Source: Gammaproteobacteria bacterium
GTDB taxonomy: Bacteria > Pseudomonadota > Gammaproteobacteria > Steroidobacterales > Woeseiaceae
DNA: 45,582 nt
Reading direction: 5' to 3'
Assembly: GCA_009937615.1 (NCBI GenBank)
Contig: JAACFB010000031.1
Coordinates: forward strand, 1-45,582
Part shown: positions 32,564-41,999 of the stretch, one piece after another
How the letters are laid out: every line of letters starts with the position of its first letter
Position numbering within the stretch: the first letter of the stretch is position 1
Program-made: the position numbers and the translations under genes
The notes under the pieces: model-generated
Seen by the model: only the letters and a program-made list of their open reading frames with translations
The model's database searches: none
What the model was told of the DNA's origin: nothing

Positions 32564-33271
32564 ATGGGACCAGAACCAGAAAAAGACAGCCCTGTAAGGC
32601 GGCGCCAGGTACGCAGTTTCGTGCGCCGGGCCGGCCGTATGACGCCCTCGCAGCAGCGAGCACTTGACGAACTATGGCCCGTATTCGGGCTGGACCTCGA
32701 GCCCGGGGAACAGGACCTGGACAACGTGTTTGGCCGGCAAGCGCCGCGCGTTCTCGAAATCGGCTTCGGCAATGGTGACACGCTTGTACAACAGGCCAGT
32801 GAAGACCCGGAAACTGATTACCTGGGCATAGAGGTGCACGAGCCCGGCGTGGGCCATTGCCTGATCGCGGCCCGCGAGGCCGGGGTGACGAACCTGAGGC
32901 TGATCGCCGAGGATGCGATCGAGGCTCTTGAGTCCCGAATCCCGCGGCACTCGATCAGCCGCATCAACCTCTACTTTCCTGATCCCTGGCCAAAGAAACG
33001 TCATCACAAACGACGCATCGTTCAGCCGGCGTTCCTTGACCTGTGCGCGGATTGCCTGGAGCCGCAGGGATCGCTTCACATTGCGACGGACTGGGCCAAT
33101 TACGCCGAACACATCGATGCCGTATTCGCCGAATCGCCTCGATTTACCTGCGTCGAGCGGCGGGAACATGACGGTGACCGGCCGCTTGACCGTCCCGGCA
33201 CCAAGTTCGAGCGGCGCGGGCTAAAACTCGGCCACCGCATATGGGACTGGCGTTTCGATCGCGTCTGCTGA
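32564..33271 (+). CDS. trmB: tRNA (guanine46-N7)-methyltransferase TrmB
   Basis: This 235-residue enzyme makes m7G46 in tRNA variable loops. It shows VRRRQVRSFVRRAGRMTPSQ, the SAM motif EIGFGNGD and the diagnostic NLYFPDPWPKKRHHKRRI stretch, followed by the C-terminal TKFERRG. It is preceded by a 165-bp gap without recognisable genes, so it is probably transcribed from its own promoter. Confidence 0.97.
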   Translation: MGPEPEKDSPVRRRQVRSFVRRAGRMTPSQQRALDELWPVFGLDLEPGEQDLDNVFGRQAPRVLEIGFGNGDTLVQQASEDPETDYLGIEVHEPGVGHCLIAAREAGVTNLRLIAEDAIEALESRIPRHSISRINLYFPDPWPKKRHHKRRIVQPAFLDLCADCLEPQGSLHIATDWANYAEHIDAVFAESPRFTCVERREHDGDRPLDRPGTKFERRGLKLGHRIWDWRFDRVC

Positions 33272-33283
33272 TTTGTCGCAACC

Positions 33284-33311
33284 TTGCGCATCGCTCCTGT
33301 TGCTCTATAAC
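33284..33311 (+). promoter_or_regulatory. Promoter of the small DUF6763-like gene
   Basis: TTGCGC (33284-33289), a 16-bp spacer and TATAAC (33306-33311) form a reasonable sigma-70 promoter about 40 nt upstream of the start codon. A short AGAGA/TCTCT dyad follows. Confidence 0.5.
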
Positions 33312-33352
33312 TAATAGAGAAGGTCTCTTTTAACGAACGGAGCAGATGAAGC

Positions 33353-33646
33353 ATGGCTAACGCCTATCCGGTCATCGGCAAGTGGTTTCGCCGTCCAAAC
33401 GGCGTGTCGTTCGAGGTTGTCGCGTCCGACGAGGAGGAAGGCACGATCGAGATTCAGTATTTCGACGGTACGATCGATGAAATCGAGATCGACGCCTGGC
33501 CCGGGATGCTGCACGTCGAGGTCAATGCGCCGGAGGACTGGTCAGGCTCATTGGATATGGATCCAGATGACTACGTGGGCCGCAGCGGCAATGAAATGCC
33601 GCCCGGGTTTCACGACCCATTCGAGTTTATCGATAAACCCAAGTAG
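33353..33646 (+). CDS. Small acidic protein, DUF6763-like
   Basis: This 97-residue acidic protein has no signal or membrane segment. GKWFRRPNGVSFEVVASDEE, TIEIQYFDGTIDEIEIDAW and PEDWSGSLDMDPDDYV recall the DUF6763 proteins of marine gammaproteobacteria; the family name is from memory and should be checked. Function is unknown. It has its own promoter, and converges on the Rieske gene. Confidence 0.72.
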   Translation: MANAYPVIGKWFRRPNGVSFEVVASDEEEGTIEIQYFDGTIDEIEIDAWPGMLHVEVNAPEDWSGSLDMDPDDYVGRSGNEMPPGFHDPFEFIDKPK

Positions 33647-33664
33647 CGGTCCGGTGACCCCGCC

Positions 33665-34030
33665 TCACCGCTGCGACATGCTGACCGGGCCCGTGACGTA
33701 AACGACCCCGTCCCGCACCTGAACGTCTACCTTGCGCAAAGCTTTACCCTTGCACGGCCCGGCAAAACACTGGCCGGATTCAATCGTGTAAAGCGCTCCG
33801 TGCGATGCACAAATAATCGCCGCGTTGTCCTTGGTCAGGAACCTGTCCGGCACCCAGTTCAGCGGGTGGCCAACGTGCATGCAGAAGTTCTGGTAGGCAA
33901 AGACACTGTCACCCTGACGAACAACAAACCCCCGAAAAGGCCAGTCACCATCGCCGATCTGGAATTCCCGGCAGCCGGGGTCATCGATCTCGGTGATCAT
34001 CCCGACCGCGACTTCCGCCGTGCTACTCAT
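33665..34030 (-). CDS. Rieske 2Fe-2S domain protein
   Basis: This 121-residue protein is a single small Rieske domain: cluster ligands come from FCMHVGH and ICASHG, matching CxHx(n)CxxH. It has no signal or membrane helix, so it resembles cytosolic Rieske ferredoxins, such as those of ring-hydroxylating oxygenases, but no oxygenase is nearby. The ATG at 34030 overlaps the AmpG-like stop by 8 nt; a longer in-frame extension to 34141 lies inside that gene and is not credible. Its redox partner is unknown. Confidence 0.9.
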   Translation of the reverse strand: MSSTAEVAVGMITEIDDPGCREFQIGDGDWPFRGFVVRQGDSVFAYQNFCMHVGHPLNWVPDRFLTKDNAAIICASHGALYTIESGQCFAGPCKGKALRKVDVQVRDGVVYVTGPVSMSQR

Positions 34031-35294
34031 CGCCCGTGGCTCCCCACGGTGCGATCTTGAACAACAGCAGCATGCCCGGCACCGCGAGAACGGTGCACAG
34101 CACGAAGAAACTCGTCCAGCCGACCTGCTCGACGATGACACCCGTTACAGCGTTTGCCAGCGTCCGCGGTACAGCGGTCAGCGCCGTGAACAACGCAAAC
34201 TGCGTTGCGGCAAAAACCGGATTCGTCGTACGGGCGATAAACGCCGTAAACGCGGCGGTACCCAGTCCGACTCCGAGGTATTCAAGCGCTACGACCGTGC
34301 CCAGCACCCAGGGATTGGCGCCCACCTCGGCCAGGACCGCAAACCCCAGTATGCTGACCACCTGGACGACACCGAAAAGCCACAGTGAGCGGTTGATTCC
34401 GAGCTTGATCATCATCACACCGCCAACCAGGCCACCGATAATGACTGCGACCAGCGAGGCGAACTTCGCGATCGAACCGATCTGCGTAAGGGTGAAGCCG
34501 ACATCGACATAAAACGGCGTCGAAAGCGCCGTGGCCATGTTATCGCCGAGCTTGTAAAAAAACAGGAAGGCCAGGATCAAAGCCGCCGAGCCGACCCCCT
34601 TACGCTGCAGAAACTCTCTGAACGGCTCCACGATGGCTTCGCGCAGTGTTTTCGGCGGACTCGGCTCCGCGATCGCTTCCTGGATAAGCAAGGTCAATAT
34701 CAAGCCGATACCCATGAACGCCGCGACGACGACAAATACGATATGCCAGGGCAGAAAGTCAGCGAGAATCAGCGCCAGCGACCCGGGCACCAGGCCGGCC
34801 AGCCGGTAGGTTTGCACATGAATGGCGTTACCGAGCCCGAGCTCCAGGTCCGGCAACAGCTCGCGCCGGTAAGCGTCGAGAACGATGTCCTGGCTCGCGC
34901 TAAAAAATGCAACGGCCGCCGCCAGGTAGGCGACGGTCCAGATCGACAAATCGGGCTTGATGAATCCCATGGCGCCGATCGAGACGAGCAGCGCCAACTG
35001 GGTGATGAACATCCACCCTCGGCGGCGACCCAGGAACGGCAGCGTGTAGCGATCCATGACGGGCGACCACAGAAACTTCCAGGTGTAGGGAAAGCCAACG
35101 AGCGCAAAAAAGCCGATCTCGGCGAGGCCCACCCCCTCGACGCGCAGCCAGGCGGGCACGAGCTGAATCAGAACATAGAGCGGCAGCCCGGACGTAAAGC
35201 CCGTAAACAGGCAGATCAGCATTCGCCGGTTGAGAATCGCCTCTTTGACCGTCTCTTTGGGAACGCGTTTCTCTGCCTTGGTGTCAGTCACCAT
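34023..35294 (-). CDS. MFS transporter, AmpG-like
   Basis: This 423-residue permease has about 12-14 membrane helices. Start and sequence features (GFTSGLPLYVLIQLVPAWLR, EIGFFALVGFPYTWKFLWSP, SQDIVLDAYRRELLP) fit the AmpG family, which imports anhydro-muropeptides from cell-wall recycling. It overlaps xthA by 11 nt and the Rieske gene by 8 nt. The exact substrate is not certain. Confidence 0.9.
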   Translation of the reverse strand: MVTDTKAEKRVPKETVKEAILNRRMLICLFTGFTSGLPLYVLIQLVPAWLRVEGVGLAEIGFFALVGFPYTWKFLWSPVMDRYTLPFLGRRRGWMFITQLALLVSIGAMGFIKPDLSIWTVAYLAAAVAFFSASQDIVLDAYRRELLPDLELGLGNAIHVQTYRLAGLVPGSLALILADFLPWHIVFVVVAAFMGIGLILTLLIQEAIAEPSPPKTLREAIVEPFREFLQRKGVGSAALILAFLFFYKLGDNMATALSTPFYVDVGFTLTQIGSIAKFASLVAVIIGGLVGGVMMIKLGINRSLWLFGVVQVVSILGFAVLAEVGANPWVLGTVVALEYLGVGLGTAAFTAFIARTTNPVFAATQFALFTALTAVPRTLANAVTGVIVEQVGWTSFFVLCTVLAVPGMLLLFKIAPWGATGDE

Positions 35295-36066
35295 GTTTCC
35301 AATCGTAGTCCATGATCAGCGGCGCGTGATCGGAAAATCGCTCGTCCTTGTAGATTTCGGTCCGCAGCACCTTGTCTGCCAGGCCCTCGGTCACGACGTG
35401 ATAGTCGATGCGCCAGCCGACGTTCTTGGCCCACGCCTGGCCGCGATTCGACCACCATGTGTATTGATCCGGTTCCTGCTCGATGGCCCGGAACGCGTCT
35501 ATGAACCGGTACTCGCCGAACACCTTGTCCATCCACGCCCGCTCCTCGGGCGTAAAACCCGAGTTCTTGCGATTTGCCCGCCAGTTCTTGAGGTCGATCT
35601 CTTTGTGCGCAATGTTCCAGTCCCCGCAAATAATCGATTGCGATCGCCGCCGCCTCACCTTGTGCAGGTGCTCGGTGAACGTATCGAGACAGCGAAATTT
35701 AGCTGCCTGCCGCTCGTCGCTCGAAGATCCGGATGGCAGATACACCGAGATCACGGACAGGCCATCGAGCTGTACTTCCAGGTAACGCCCCTCCGCGTCG
35801 AACTCGGGGTCACCGTAACCGCGGATGACTTTCCTTGGCTCATGTCGCGAGAACACGGCGACGCCACTGTAACCCTTCTTGACCGCATCCTCGTAATAGC
35901 AGTGATAGCCGCCCGGGCGGAAACAATCGTCGATGAGCTGATGTTCCTGGGCCTTGGTTTCCTGTATGCAGATCACATCCGCGTCCTGCTTCGGCAACCA
36001 GTCAAAAAATCCCTTGCGGGCGGCGGCCCGGATGCCGTTGGCGTTCAGGCTGATTACTCGAAACAA
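35284..36066 (-). CDS. xthA: Exodeoxyribonuclease III (XthA-type AP endonuclease)
   Basis: This enzyme of about 260 residues carries the ExoIII motifs SLNANGIRAA, ICIQETKAQ, YSGVAVFSR, CGDWNIAH and SDHAPLIMDY. It incises abasic sites and removes 3' blocks. TTG at 36066 is chosen because GGGAG lies about 8 nt upstream and the product then begins MFRVISLNANGIR like relatives; an ATG at 36093 is an alternative. It is divergent from pyrE, with the start regions close together, and overlaps the AmpG gene by 11 nt. Confidence 0.94.
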   Translation of the reverse strand: MFRVISLNANGIRAAARKGFFDWLPKQDADVICIQETKAQEHQLIDDCFRPGGYHCYYEDAVKKGYSGVAVFSRHEPRKVIRGYGDPEFDAEGRYLEVQLDGLSVISVYLPSGSSSDERQAAKFRCLDTFTEHLHKVRRRRSQSIICGDWNIAHKEIDLKNWRANRKNSGFTPEERAWMDKVFGEYRFIDAFRAIEQEPDQYTWWSNRGQAWAKNVGWRIDYHVVTEGLADKVLRTEIYKDERFSDHAPLIMDYDWKHGD

Positions 36067-36149
36067 TCCATTTCTCCCTCGGGCGTGTGTCATACTGCGC
36101 AACGCGAAACGACCGCCATCATACGTGAGCTTCACGAAAGACCAACAAC

Positions 36150-36797
36150 GTGCAGGCATATAAGAGAGAATTCGTCGACCTGGCGCTCGAACTCGGCGTT
36201 TTGCGCTTTGGCGAGTTCACACTCAAATCCGGTCGAGTCAGCCCCTACTTTTTCAATGCGGGCCTGTTCAACACGGGTTACGCGGCCGCCAAGCTTGGCC
36301 GCTATTATGCCGCCGCCATTGCGGACTCCGGCGTGCAATTCGACATGCTGTTCGGCCCGGCTTACAAGGGAATTCCGCTCGCGACGCTTGCGGCCGCGGC
36401 ACTGGCGGAACACCAGGACATCGACGTACCGTTCGCGTTCAATCGCAAGGAGGCGAAAGCGCATGGCGAGGGCGGCAATATTGTCGGCGCACCACTGGAA
36501 GGCCGCGTGCTGATTGTCGACGATGTCATCACTGCCGGGACCGCCGTGCGTGAAGCCTACCGAATCATTTCCGCCGCAGGCGCCGACGTCGCCGGGCTCG
36601 TCATCTCGCTCGACAGGCAGGAACGCGGTCAGGGCGCGTTATCGGCAGTGCAGGAACTCCGGCAGTCATTCGATATTGCCGTAGTCAGCATCATCAAACT
36701 CGACGACCTGATCGGCATCATGGAGGAGTCAAGCCAGTACGAGGCTCACCTCGAACCAATGCTCGAATACCGCAAGAAATATGGCGTTGTCACATAA
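36150..36797 (+). CDS. pyrE: Orotate phosphoribosyltransferase PyrE
   Basis: This 215-residue enzyme converts orotate and PRPP to OMP in pyrimidine synthesis. It shows [27 protein letters not shown], the [13 protein letters not shown] loop and the PRPP motif [13 protein letters not shown]. Translation starts at GTG 36150. It is transcribed alone, divergent from xthA. The 115 bp after it contain no terminator I can defend. Confidence 0.96.
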   Translation: MQAYKREFVDLALELGVLRFGEFTLKSGRVSPYFFNAGLFNTGYAAAKLGRYYAAAIADSGVQFDMLFGPAYKGIPLATLAAAALAEHQDIDVPFAFNRKEAKAHGEGGNIVGAPLEGRVLIVDDVITAGTAVREAYRIISAAGADVAGLVISLDRQERGQGALSAVQELRQSFDIAVVSIIKLDDLIGIMEESSQYEAHLEPMLEYRKKYGVVT

Positions 36798-36912
36798 TTT
36801 ATTGTTTTAATGGACATTACCGCCCTGTTTACAGATCACGGCGGCCACATTAAGCTTTTGTTTCGCGAACCAGTCCCGTTTTTTTTGCCGCCAGTAATGG
36901 CATAGTTATGTT

Positions 36913-37533
36913 ATGCGATTAAAACTTTTTGCATTTGCTCTATTTCTGCTGCCGCCCCTGGTCGCCGGTGCCCAGCAGTCCAAGCTATACCGCTGGGTGG
37001 ACGCCGACGGTGTCGTTCACTACGGCGACAAAGTGCCGGCCGAATACTCCGAACTGCCCAAGCAGGTCGTCAACGATCACGGCGTGGCGGTGGAGCAACT
37101 CGCGGGCAAAAAAACCGAGGAAGAGATCGAAGCCGACCGGGTTGCGGCCGAACTCGAGATGCAAAAGGAACTGCAGCGGCGCGCCGACCAGACGCTCATG
37201 GTCACTTATCAGACCGTCGATGAAATCGAAATGCACCGCGACCGGCGGGTCGAGTTATTCCAGGCGCAGTCGCGTGTCACCGAGCTCTACCTGAGTAATC
37301 AGCGGCGTGCGCTGGACATGATGCAGCGCGAGGCGTCCCGCTTTAAACCCTATAACGCGGATCCGAATGCGCCCATGGTCGATCCTGATCTCGTCAAGGC
37401 GATCAATGAAACGAAATCCACGATTGCGCGTCACGAGGACAACCTGCTCAATTACAGAGCCGAGGAACGGCAGATCATTGCCCGCTTCGAGGGCGACATC
37501 AACCGCTTCAAGGTTCTCAAAGGTATCGACTAG
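36913..37533 (+). CDS. DUF4124 domain protein, exported
   Basis: This 206-residue protein has a signal peptide (cleavage near VAGA, residue 20) and a DUF4124 domain (KLYRWVDADGVVHYGDKVP), followed by a long charged helical region with heptad-like spacing. Function is unknown. It is the second DUF4124 protein of the window but shares only the domain with the one at 15881. No good ribosome site precedes the ATG. It converges on dut. Confidence 0.86.
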   Translation: MRLKLFAFALFLLPPLVAGAQQSKLYRWVDADGVVHYGDKVPAEYSELPKQVVNDHGVAVEQLAGKKTEEEIEADRVAAELEMQKELQRRADQTLMVTYQTVDEIEMHRDRRVELFQAQSRVTELYLSNQRRALDMMQREASRFKPYNADPNAPMVDPDLVKAINETKSTIARHEDNLLNYRAEERQIIARFEGDINRFKVLKGID

Positions 37534-37540
37534 CCTGGCT

Positions 37541-37996
37541 TCAGCCCGTGCCTGAGTGACCGAACCCGCCTGCCCCACGATCGCTGCCGTCGAATTCCTC
37601 GACAACACTGAACTGAACCTGCTCGACAGGGATGAAAACCATCTGCGCGATTCGCTCGCCCGGCTGAACCTCGTAACTGTCTGAAGCCCGATTCCAGCAC
37701 GAAATAAACACCTGGCCCTGGTAGTCGGAGTCGATGAGGCCCGTCAGGTTACCGAGGACGAGCCCGTGCTTGTGGCCCAGTCCGGAGCGTGGCAGCAGCA
37801 CCGCGGCCAATCCCGCATCGCCGATATGGATGGCAAGCCCGGTCGGGACGAGTACGGTTGCTCCCGGCTCGACGATCAGCGGCTCGTCGATACAGGCCCG
37901 CATGTCGAGGCCCGCCGAGCCGTCGGTCGCATAGTGAGGCAGCGGAACGGTGTCGCCGATGCGCGGATCGAGAATCTTCAGTTCGATGGAACGCAC
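37541..37996 (-). CDS. dut: dUTP pyrophosphatase Dut
   Basis: This 151-residue enzyme hydrolyses dUTP to dUMP. All five motifs are visible: [42 protein letters not shown] and GAGGFGHSG. It follows coaBC by 2 nt in the same direction, the standard coaBC-dut arrangement. Confidence 0.97.
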   Translation of the reverse strand: MRSIELKILDPRIGDTVPLPHYATDGSAGLDMRACIDEPLIVEPGATVLVPTGLAIHIGDAGLAAVLLPRSGLGHKHGLVLGNLTGLIDSDYQGQVFISCWNRASDSYEVQPGERIAQMVFIPVEQVQFSVVEEFDGSDRGAGGFGHSGTG

Positions 37997-37998
37997 GG

Positions 37999-39249
37999 TC
38001 AGGACTTCACTTGCATCGGTGTGATGACCGACAACTCGGGCTGCGTATCGTCACCCGTGCTGACGGCGTAACGCTCGGCAACGTGGCGCATGATCTGCCG
38101 CGCGAGTTCCACTTTCGGCGCTTTCGGGAACGCCCGCTCGCCGTCGCGCCAGAAAACATCGACCGCATTTTCATCGAGATCGAATCCGCAGTCGTCGCCC
38201 ACCCGGTTCGCCACAATCATGTCGAGATTCTTGCTATCGAGCTTGGCAAGCGCATAGTCGCGGACGTTTTCCGTCTCGGCCGCGAATCCGACCGTGAACG
38301 GCGGACTATCGAGCGCAGCGACCGACGCGAGAATGTCACGTGACCTCACCAGGTCTAAGCTCATCGTCTCGGCATTTTTTTTCATTTTCTGCGCACGAAT
38401 CTCGACGGGCCGGTAGTCGGAAACCGCGGCCGCGGCAATAAAGATATCGACGTTATCGATCTGATCATGCGTCTCCCGGTACATTTCCTCGGCTGTCTGC
38501 ACATTCCGGACCGTTGCTCCAGGCGGGGCGGGCAGCGAGACCGGCCCGCTGACGAGGATCACGTTCGCACCCTGCTCGATGGCGGCGGCGGCGATCGCGT
38601 AGCCCATCTTCCCGGAGCTGCGGTTGCTGATGTAGCGGACCGGGTCGATCGGTTCGCGCGTTGGCCCGGCCGTCACCATTACGGTCTTGCCTTCGAGCAG
38701 GCGCTCGCTCGCCGCGCCTGCCAGCTGCGGGCCGCAAACAATGGCCGCGATTTGGTCGGGCTCCAGCATGCGCCCGGCGCCCGTTTCACCGCAGGCCTGC
38801 GAACCATGTTCGGGGCCGAGGATCCGAACCCCCCGTTCTTCAAGTGTCTGCCGGTTCGCCTGCACGGCCGGGTTGCTCCACATGACCCGGTTCATTGCCG
38901 GCGCAATCACGAGCGGCGCCTCGGTTGCGAGACACAGCGTCGTCAGCAGATCCGGCGCAGCACCGCCTGCCAGGCGCGCCATGATTTCGGCGGTCGCCGG
39001 CGCAATCAGAACGACGTCGGCCCAGCGCGCGAGTTCGATATGGCTCATCGATGCCTCGGCCTCTTTGTCCCAGAGATTCGAGCGAATCGGCCGTCCCGAC
39101 ACAGCCTGGAGCGCGGTCGAGGTCACGAATTCCTCGGCCGATGCCGTCATCACGATCTGTACGTCGGCGCCACGCTCGCGCAACCGCCGCACGAGCTCCG
39201 GCGTCTTGTACGCCGCGATTCCGCCACTGATGCCCAGAACAACGTTCAT
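37999..39249 (-). CDS. coaBC: CoaBC bifunctional enzyme of coenzyme A synthesis
   Basis: This 416-residue fusion has an N-terminal flavin decarboxylase domain (CoaC) beginning [20 protein letters not shown] with the catalytic cysteine in [12 protein letters not shown], and a C-terminal phosphopantothenoylcysteine synthetase domain (CoaB) with [18 protein letters not shown]. It makes 4'-phosphopantetheine from phosphopantothenate and cysteine. The ATG at 39249 starts the family-matching sequence; the open frame upstream is not coding. It is divergent from radC. Confidence 0.97.
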   Translation of the reverse strand: MNVVLGISGGIAAYKTPELVRRLRERGADVQIVMTASAEEFVTSTALQAVSGRPIRSNLWDKEAEASMSHIELARWADVVLIAPATAEIMARLAGGAAPDLLTTLCLATEAPLVIAPAMNRVMWSNPAVQANRQTLEERGVRILGPEHGSQACGETGAGRMLEPDQIAAIVCGPQLAGAASERLLEGKTVMVTAGPTREPIDPVRYISNRSSGKMGYAIAAAAIEQGANVILVSGPVSLPAPPGATVRNVQTAEEMYRETHDQIDNVDIFIAAAAVSDYRPVEIRAQKMKKNAETMSLDLVRSRDILASVAALDSPPFTVGFAAETENVRDYALAKLDSKNLDMIVANRVGDDCGFDLDENAVDVFWRDGERAFPKAPKVELARQIMRHVAERYAVSTGDDTQPELSVITPMQVKS

Positions 39250-39385
39250 GACTGCGAGCTTAGCCTGTAGCCTGCCGGCATTTCCACCGAATCCGGTCAA
39301 CAACACCCGATTGTCACATTGAGTTGCAACCCTCCATCGGCGCAATCTGGGTGCCTTTTGCGACGCCGCATACCGAGGTTTTTCC

Positions 39386-40012
39386 ATGCGCCAAAGAGGC
39401 CGGATCGAGCCGCCGGTAATGAGCGACATCGAGCTGCTGGCCGCCATTCTGGGCGGCGCCGATGCCTGCGCGACTGCCCGCCGACTGCTGGCTCGATTCG
39501 GCGGGCTGCGCCCGCTGCTGGAAACAGACCCGGATCGGTTCACCGGGCTGAAAGGCGTCGGCGAGGCCCGGGCGGCGATGCTGATGGCTCTGCCCGAATT
39601 CGCGCGCCGGTATTTTTCGGAAGCCCTGCCACCCGGGAAGAGCATCCGTTGCCCCGCGGATACCCGTGATTTCCTGCATGCGAGGATTCGTCACCTGGAG
39701 CACGAGATTTTCTGCTGCCTCTACCTGGACAACAGACACCGGGTCCTCCGCTTTGACGAGTTGTTCCGGGGCACGATCGACGGCACGAGCGTCTACCCGC
39801 GGGAGGTCGTCAAGGAGGCGCTGGCAGTCAACGCGGCCGCCGTGATACTCGCCCACAATCATCCTTCCGGCGTCGCTGAACCCAGCCAGGCCGACGAACG
39901 CATTACGAAGCGCATCAAATCGGCGCTCGATCTGGTGGACATCCGTCTGCTGGATCACTTTATAATAGGGGACGCCGAGACAACGTCGCTCGCAAGCCGT
40001 GGTATGTTGTAA
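39386..40012 (+). CDS. radC: RadC-family JAB-domain protein
   Basis: This 208-residue protein has an N-terminal HhH-like region (LKGVGEARAAML) and a C-terminal JAB metal-binding domain with the motif HNHPSG and a downstream Asp (SQADERI). The early historical link to recombination repair is not supported by more recent work, and the function is open. It is a little shorter than the usual 220-230 residues, the missing part being at the N-terminus. GAGG lies upstream of the start. Confidence 0.93.
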   Translation: MRQRGRIEPPVMSDIELLAAILGGADACATARRLLARFGGLRPLLETDPDRFTGLKGVGEARAAMLMALPEFARRYFSEALPPGKSIRCPADTRDFLHARIRHLEHEIFCCLYLDNRHRVLRFDELFRGTIDGTSVYPREVVKEALAVNAAAVILAHNHPSGVAEPSQADERITKRIKSALDLVDIRLLDHFIIGDAETTSLASRGML

Positions 40013-40088
40013 GCAGGTGGCAATACCTCTGTGTGAATGCCGCCAGCGAGCGGCCCCGCGGCGCTTGTAATGTGACGGTCAGGCTGGT

Positions 40089-40138
40089 ATAAAGTTGCGC
40101 TCTTTGCCCGCCAGCCGCGGGCAACTTTATTGTAAAAT
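40089..40138 (+). promoter_or_regulatory. Structured leader of rpmB-rpmG with two competing hairpins
   Basis: A perfect 10-bp inverted repeat ATAAAGTTGC (40089-40098)/GCAACTTTAT (40121-40130) brackets a second stem TTGCCCG (40104-40110)/CGGGCAA (40118-40124). Both use 40121-40124, so only one can form at a time. A -10-like TAAAAT (40133-40138) follows at the distal end, so the repeats may instead be DNA operators. Confidence 0.45.
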
Positions 40139-40154
40139 CAGAGACTTAAGTGCC

Positions 40155-40391
40155 ATGTCCAAGGTATGCCAGGTGACGGGGAAGCGCCCGCAGAGCGGAA
40201 ACAACGTTTCTCACGCCAACAATAGAACCCGCCGCCGTTTTTTGCCCAACCTGCAGAACAAGCGGTTCTGGCTCGAATCCGAGCGGCGCTGGGTGCGCCT
40301 GCGGATTTCGCATAAGGGCATGCGTATTATCGACAAGCACGGCATCGACAAGGTCGTCGCCGACCTGCGTGCGCAGGGTCAGCGCGTTTAA
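40155..40391 (+). CDS. rpmB: 50S ribosomal protein L28
   Basis: The 78-residue protein starts [20 protein letters not shown] and has the L28 length and signature. ATG 40155 is chosen because it gives the exact family N-terminus; the ORF continues upstream without meaning. It lies 17 nt before rpmG, the usual pair, and after the structured leader at 40089-40138. Confidence 0.97.
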   Translation: MSKVCQVTGKRPQSGNNVSHANNRTRRRFLPNLQNKRFWLESERRWVRLRISHKGMRIIDKHGIDKVVADLRAQGQRV

Positions 40392-40408
40392 ACGCGGAGG
40401 ACTGACAA

Positions 40409-40576
40409 ATGGCCAAGAGTAATCGCGAAAAAATCCGTCTCGTCTCGAGCGCTGGAACCGGTCACTTCTACACGACCGCCAAGAACAAGAAGCTGCACCC
40501 CGAGAAAATGGAGACGAAGAAGTACGATCCGACGATTCGCAAGCACGTGATCTATAAGGAAGCCAAGATCAAGTAG
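40409..40576 (+). CDS. rpmG: 50S ribosomal protein L33
   Basis: This short 55-residue gene starts with ATG 40409 after GGAGG at 40396-40400. Its translation begins [20 protein letters not shown] and ends YKEAKIK, a clear L33. It lacks the CxxC pairs of zinc-binding L33, so it is the zinc-free C- form. Confidence 0.97.
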   Translation: MAKSNREKIRLVSSAGTGHFYTTAKNKKLHPEKMETKKYDPTIRKHVIYKEAKIK

Positions 40577-40600
40577 CCGGATCGCACACCAGAACGTTCG

Positions 40601-40628
40601 AAAACCCGCCTGGCGCGGGTTTTCTTTT
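40601..40628 (+). terminator. Terminator after rpmG
   Basis: AAAACCCGC (40601-40609) pairs with GCGGGTTTT (40615-40623) around a 5-nt loop, followed by CTTTT. It lies 24 nt after the rpmG stop and separates rpmBG from mutM. Confidence 0.9.
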
Positions 40629-40676
40629 GTCGGCGAGAAAGTCCTCACAGCAGGCGCCGACAAGTACAATCCAAAC

Positions 40677-41489
40677 ATGCCCGAACTCCCTGAAGTCGAA
40701 ACCAGCCGGCGCGGCATCGAGCCGTATGTCGTCGGCGAGCGTGTTACGGGTGTCGTGATTCGCGACCGGCGCCTTCGCTGGCCGGTGAGCACCGACATCG
40801 ACGACTGCTTGCCGGGACAGACGGTGCGATCGATTGACCGGCGCGCAAAATACCTGCTGATCAATACCGACAGCGGTACCGCAATCATTCATCTGGGCAT
40901 GTCGGGCAGCGTCAGCATCGTCGAGCACGACACGCCCGCCGCTGTGCACGATCATTTCGATATCGCACTCGGTTCCGGCCGGTCGTTACGCTATCGCGAC
41001 CCGCGCCGATTTGGCTCGTTGCACTGGAGCATCGATCCGGCCGCGCACTGGCTACTCAAGGATCTTGGCCCCGAACCGCTCGGCGAGGCGTTTTCGGGTG
41101 AATACCTATGGTCACGGTCGCGCGGGCGCCGCGTCAGCGTCAAGCCCTTTATCATGAATGCGGCCATCGTGGTCGGCGTCGGCAATATTTACGCCAGTGA
41201 GGCGCTGTTCATGGCGGGTATTCACCCGCGCCGGGCTGCCGGCCGTATCGCAAAGCGGCGCTATGACGATCTCGCCGCCGCGATCAAGACAGTGCTGAAA
41301 AAAGCGATTAAGGCCGGGGGCACAACGCTAAGGGACTTCTACGGATTCAATGGAGAGGCCGGTTACTTCCAGCAGCAGCTGGAGGTATATGGCCGCGAGG
41401 ACGAGCCGTGCCGAAGCTGCGGGCGGCCCGTGTCCGCGATCGTGCTGGGACAGAGAGCGACGTACTACTGCAAGAATTGCCAGACCTGA
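40677..41489 (+). CDS. mutM: Formamidopyrimidine-DNA glycosylase MutM
   Basis: This 270-residue glycosylase/AP lyase removes 8-oxoguanine and FaPy lesions. Its start MPELPEVET supplies the catalytic Pro2 and Glu3 (after Met removal), Lys follows in RRAKYLLI, and the C-terminal zinc finger is CRSCGRPV...YYCKNC. It is transcribed alone and converges on coaD. Confidence 0.97.
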   Translation: MPELPEVETSRRGIEPYVVGERVTGVVIRDRRLRWPVSTDIDDCLPGQTVRSIDRRAKYLLINTDSGTAIIHLGMSGSVSIVEHDTPAAVHDHFDIALGSGRSLRYRDPRRFGSLHWSIDPAAHWLLKDLGPEPLGEAFSGEYLWSRSRGRRVSVKPFIMNAAIVVGVGNIYASEALFMAGIHPRRAAGRIAKRRYDDLAAAIKTVLKKAIKAGGTTLRDFYGFNGEAGYFQQQLEVYGREDEPCRSCGRPVSAIVLGQRATYYCKNCQT

Positions 41490-41498
41490 ATAACGTCG

Positions 41499-41987
41499 TC
41501 AGGTCCGGCCGCAGCGCTCGAGCAGCGCGAGTCCGACCTGGGTCGAGACAAACTCGGACACGTTTCCGCCCAGCTCGGCAACCTCGCGAACCAGGCTGGA
41601 TGATATGAACGTGTACTTCTCGGTCGGCGTCAGGAAAGCCGTCTCTACCTCATCGGTCAGGTGCCGGTTCATATTGGCGAGCTGAAACTCGTACTCGAAG
41701 TCGGACACCGCGCGCAGACCTCGAACAATCACCCTGAGGCCGTTCTCACGCGCAAAATCGACGGTGAGGCCTTCATACCCAGTGACTTCCACATTATCGA
41801 TATCGGCCAGCGCGTTGGCCGCCATCGCCACGCGTTCCTCGCTCGTGAACATCGGCGCCTTGCTGCCCGTATTCGTGGCAATGGCAACAACCACACGATC
41901 AAACAGCACGGCCGCGCGGCGGACGAGATGTTCGTGTCCCAGCGTGATCGGGTCGAACGTGCCCGGGTACATCGCGGCTACGGTCAT
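41499..41987 (-). CDS. coaD: Phosphopantetheine adenylyltransferase CoaD
   Basis: This 162-residue enzyme makes dephospho-CoA. It shows [14 protein letters not shown] with the HxGH-like nucleotidyl-transfer motif and the C-terminal [10 protein letters not shown]. It sits 12 nt after rsmD in the same direction, a standard pair. CoaBC is encoded in the same window. Confidence 0.97.
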   Translation of the reverse strand: MTVAAMYPGTFDPITLGHEHLVRRAAVLFDRVVVAIATNTGSKAPMFTSEERVAMAANALADIDNVEVTGYEGLTVDFARENGLRVIVRGLRAVSDFEYEFQLANMNRHLTDEVETAFLTPTEKYTFISSSLVREVAELGGNVSEFVSTQVGLALLERCGRT

Positions 41988-41999
41988 CGACTGACTCCT

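Noticed and set aside
35230..36513. 427-residue plus-strand frame
   Set aside because: Antisense to xthA and in another frame of pyrE; both real genes carry complete motifs.
39250..39645. N-terminal extension of coaBC
   Set aside because: Runs antisense to radC; the CoaC domain begins directly at ATG 39249.
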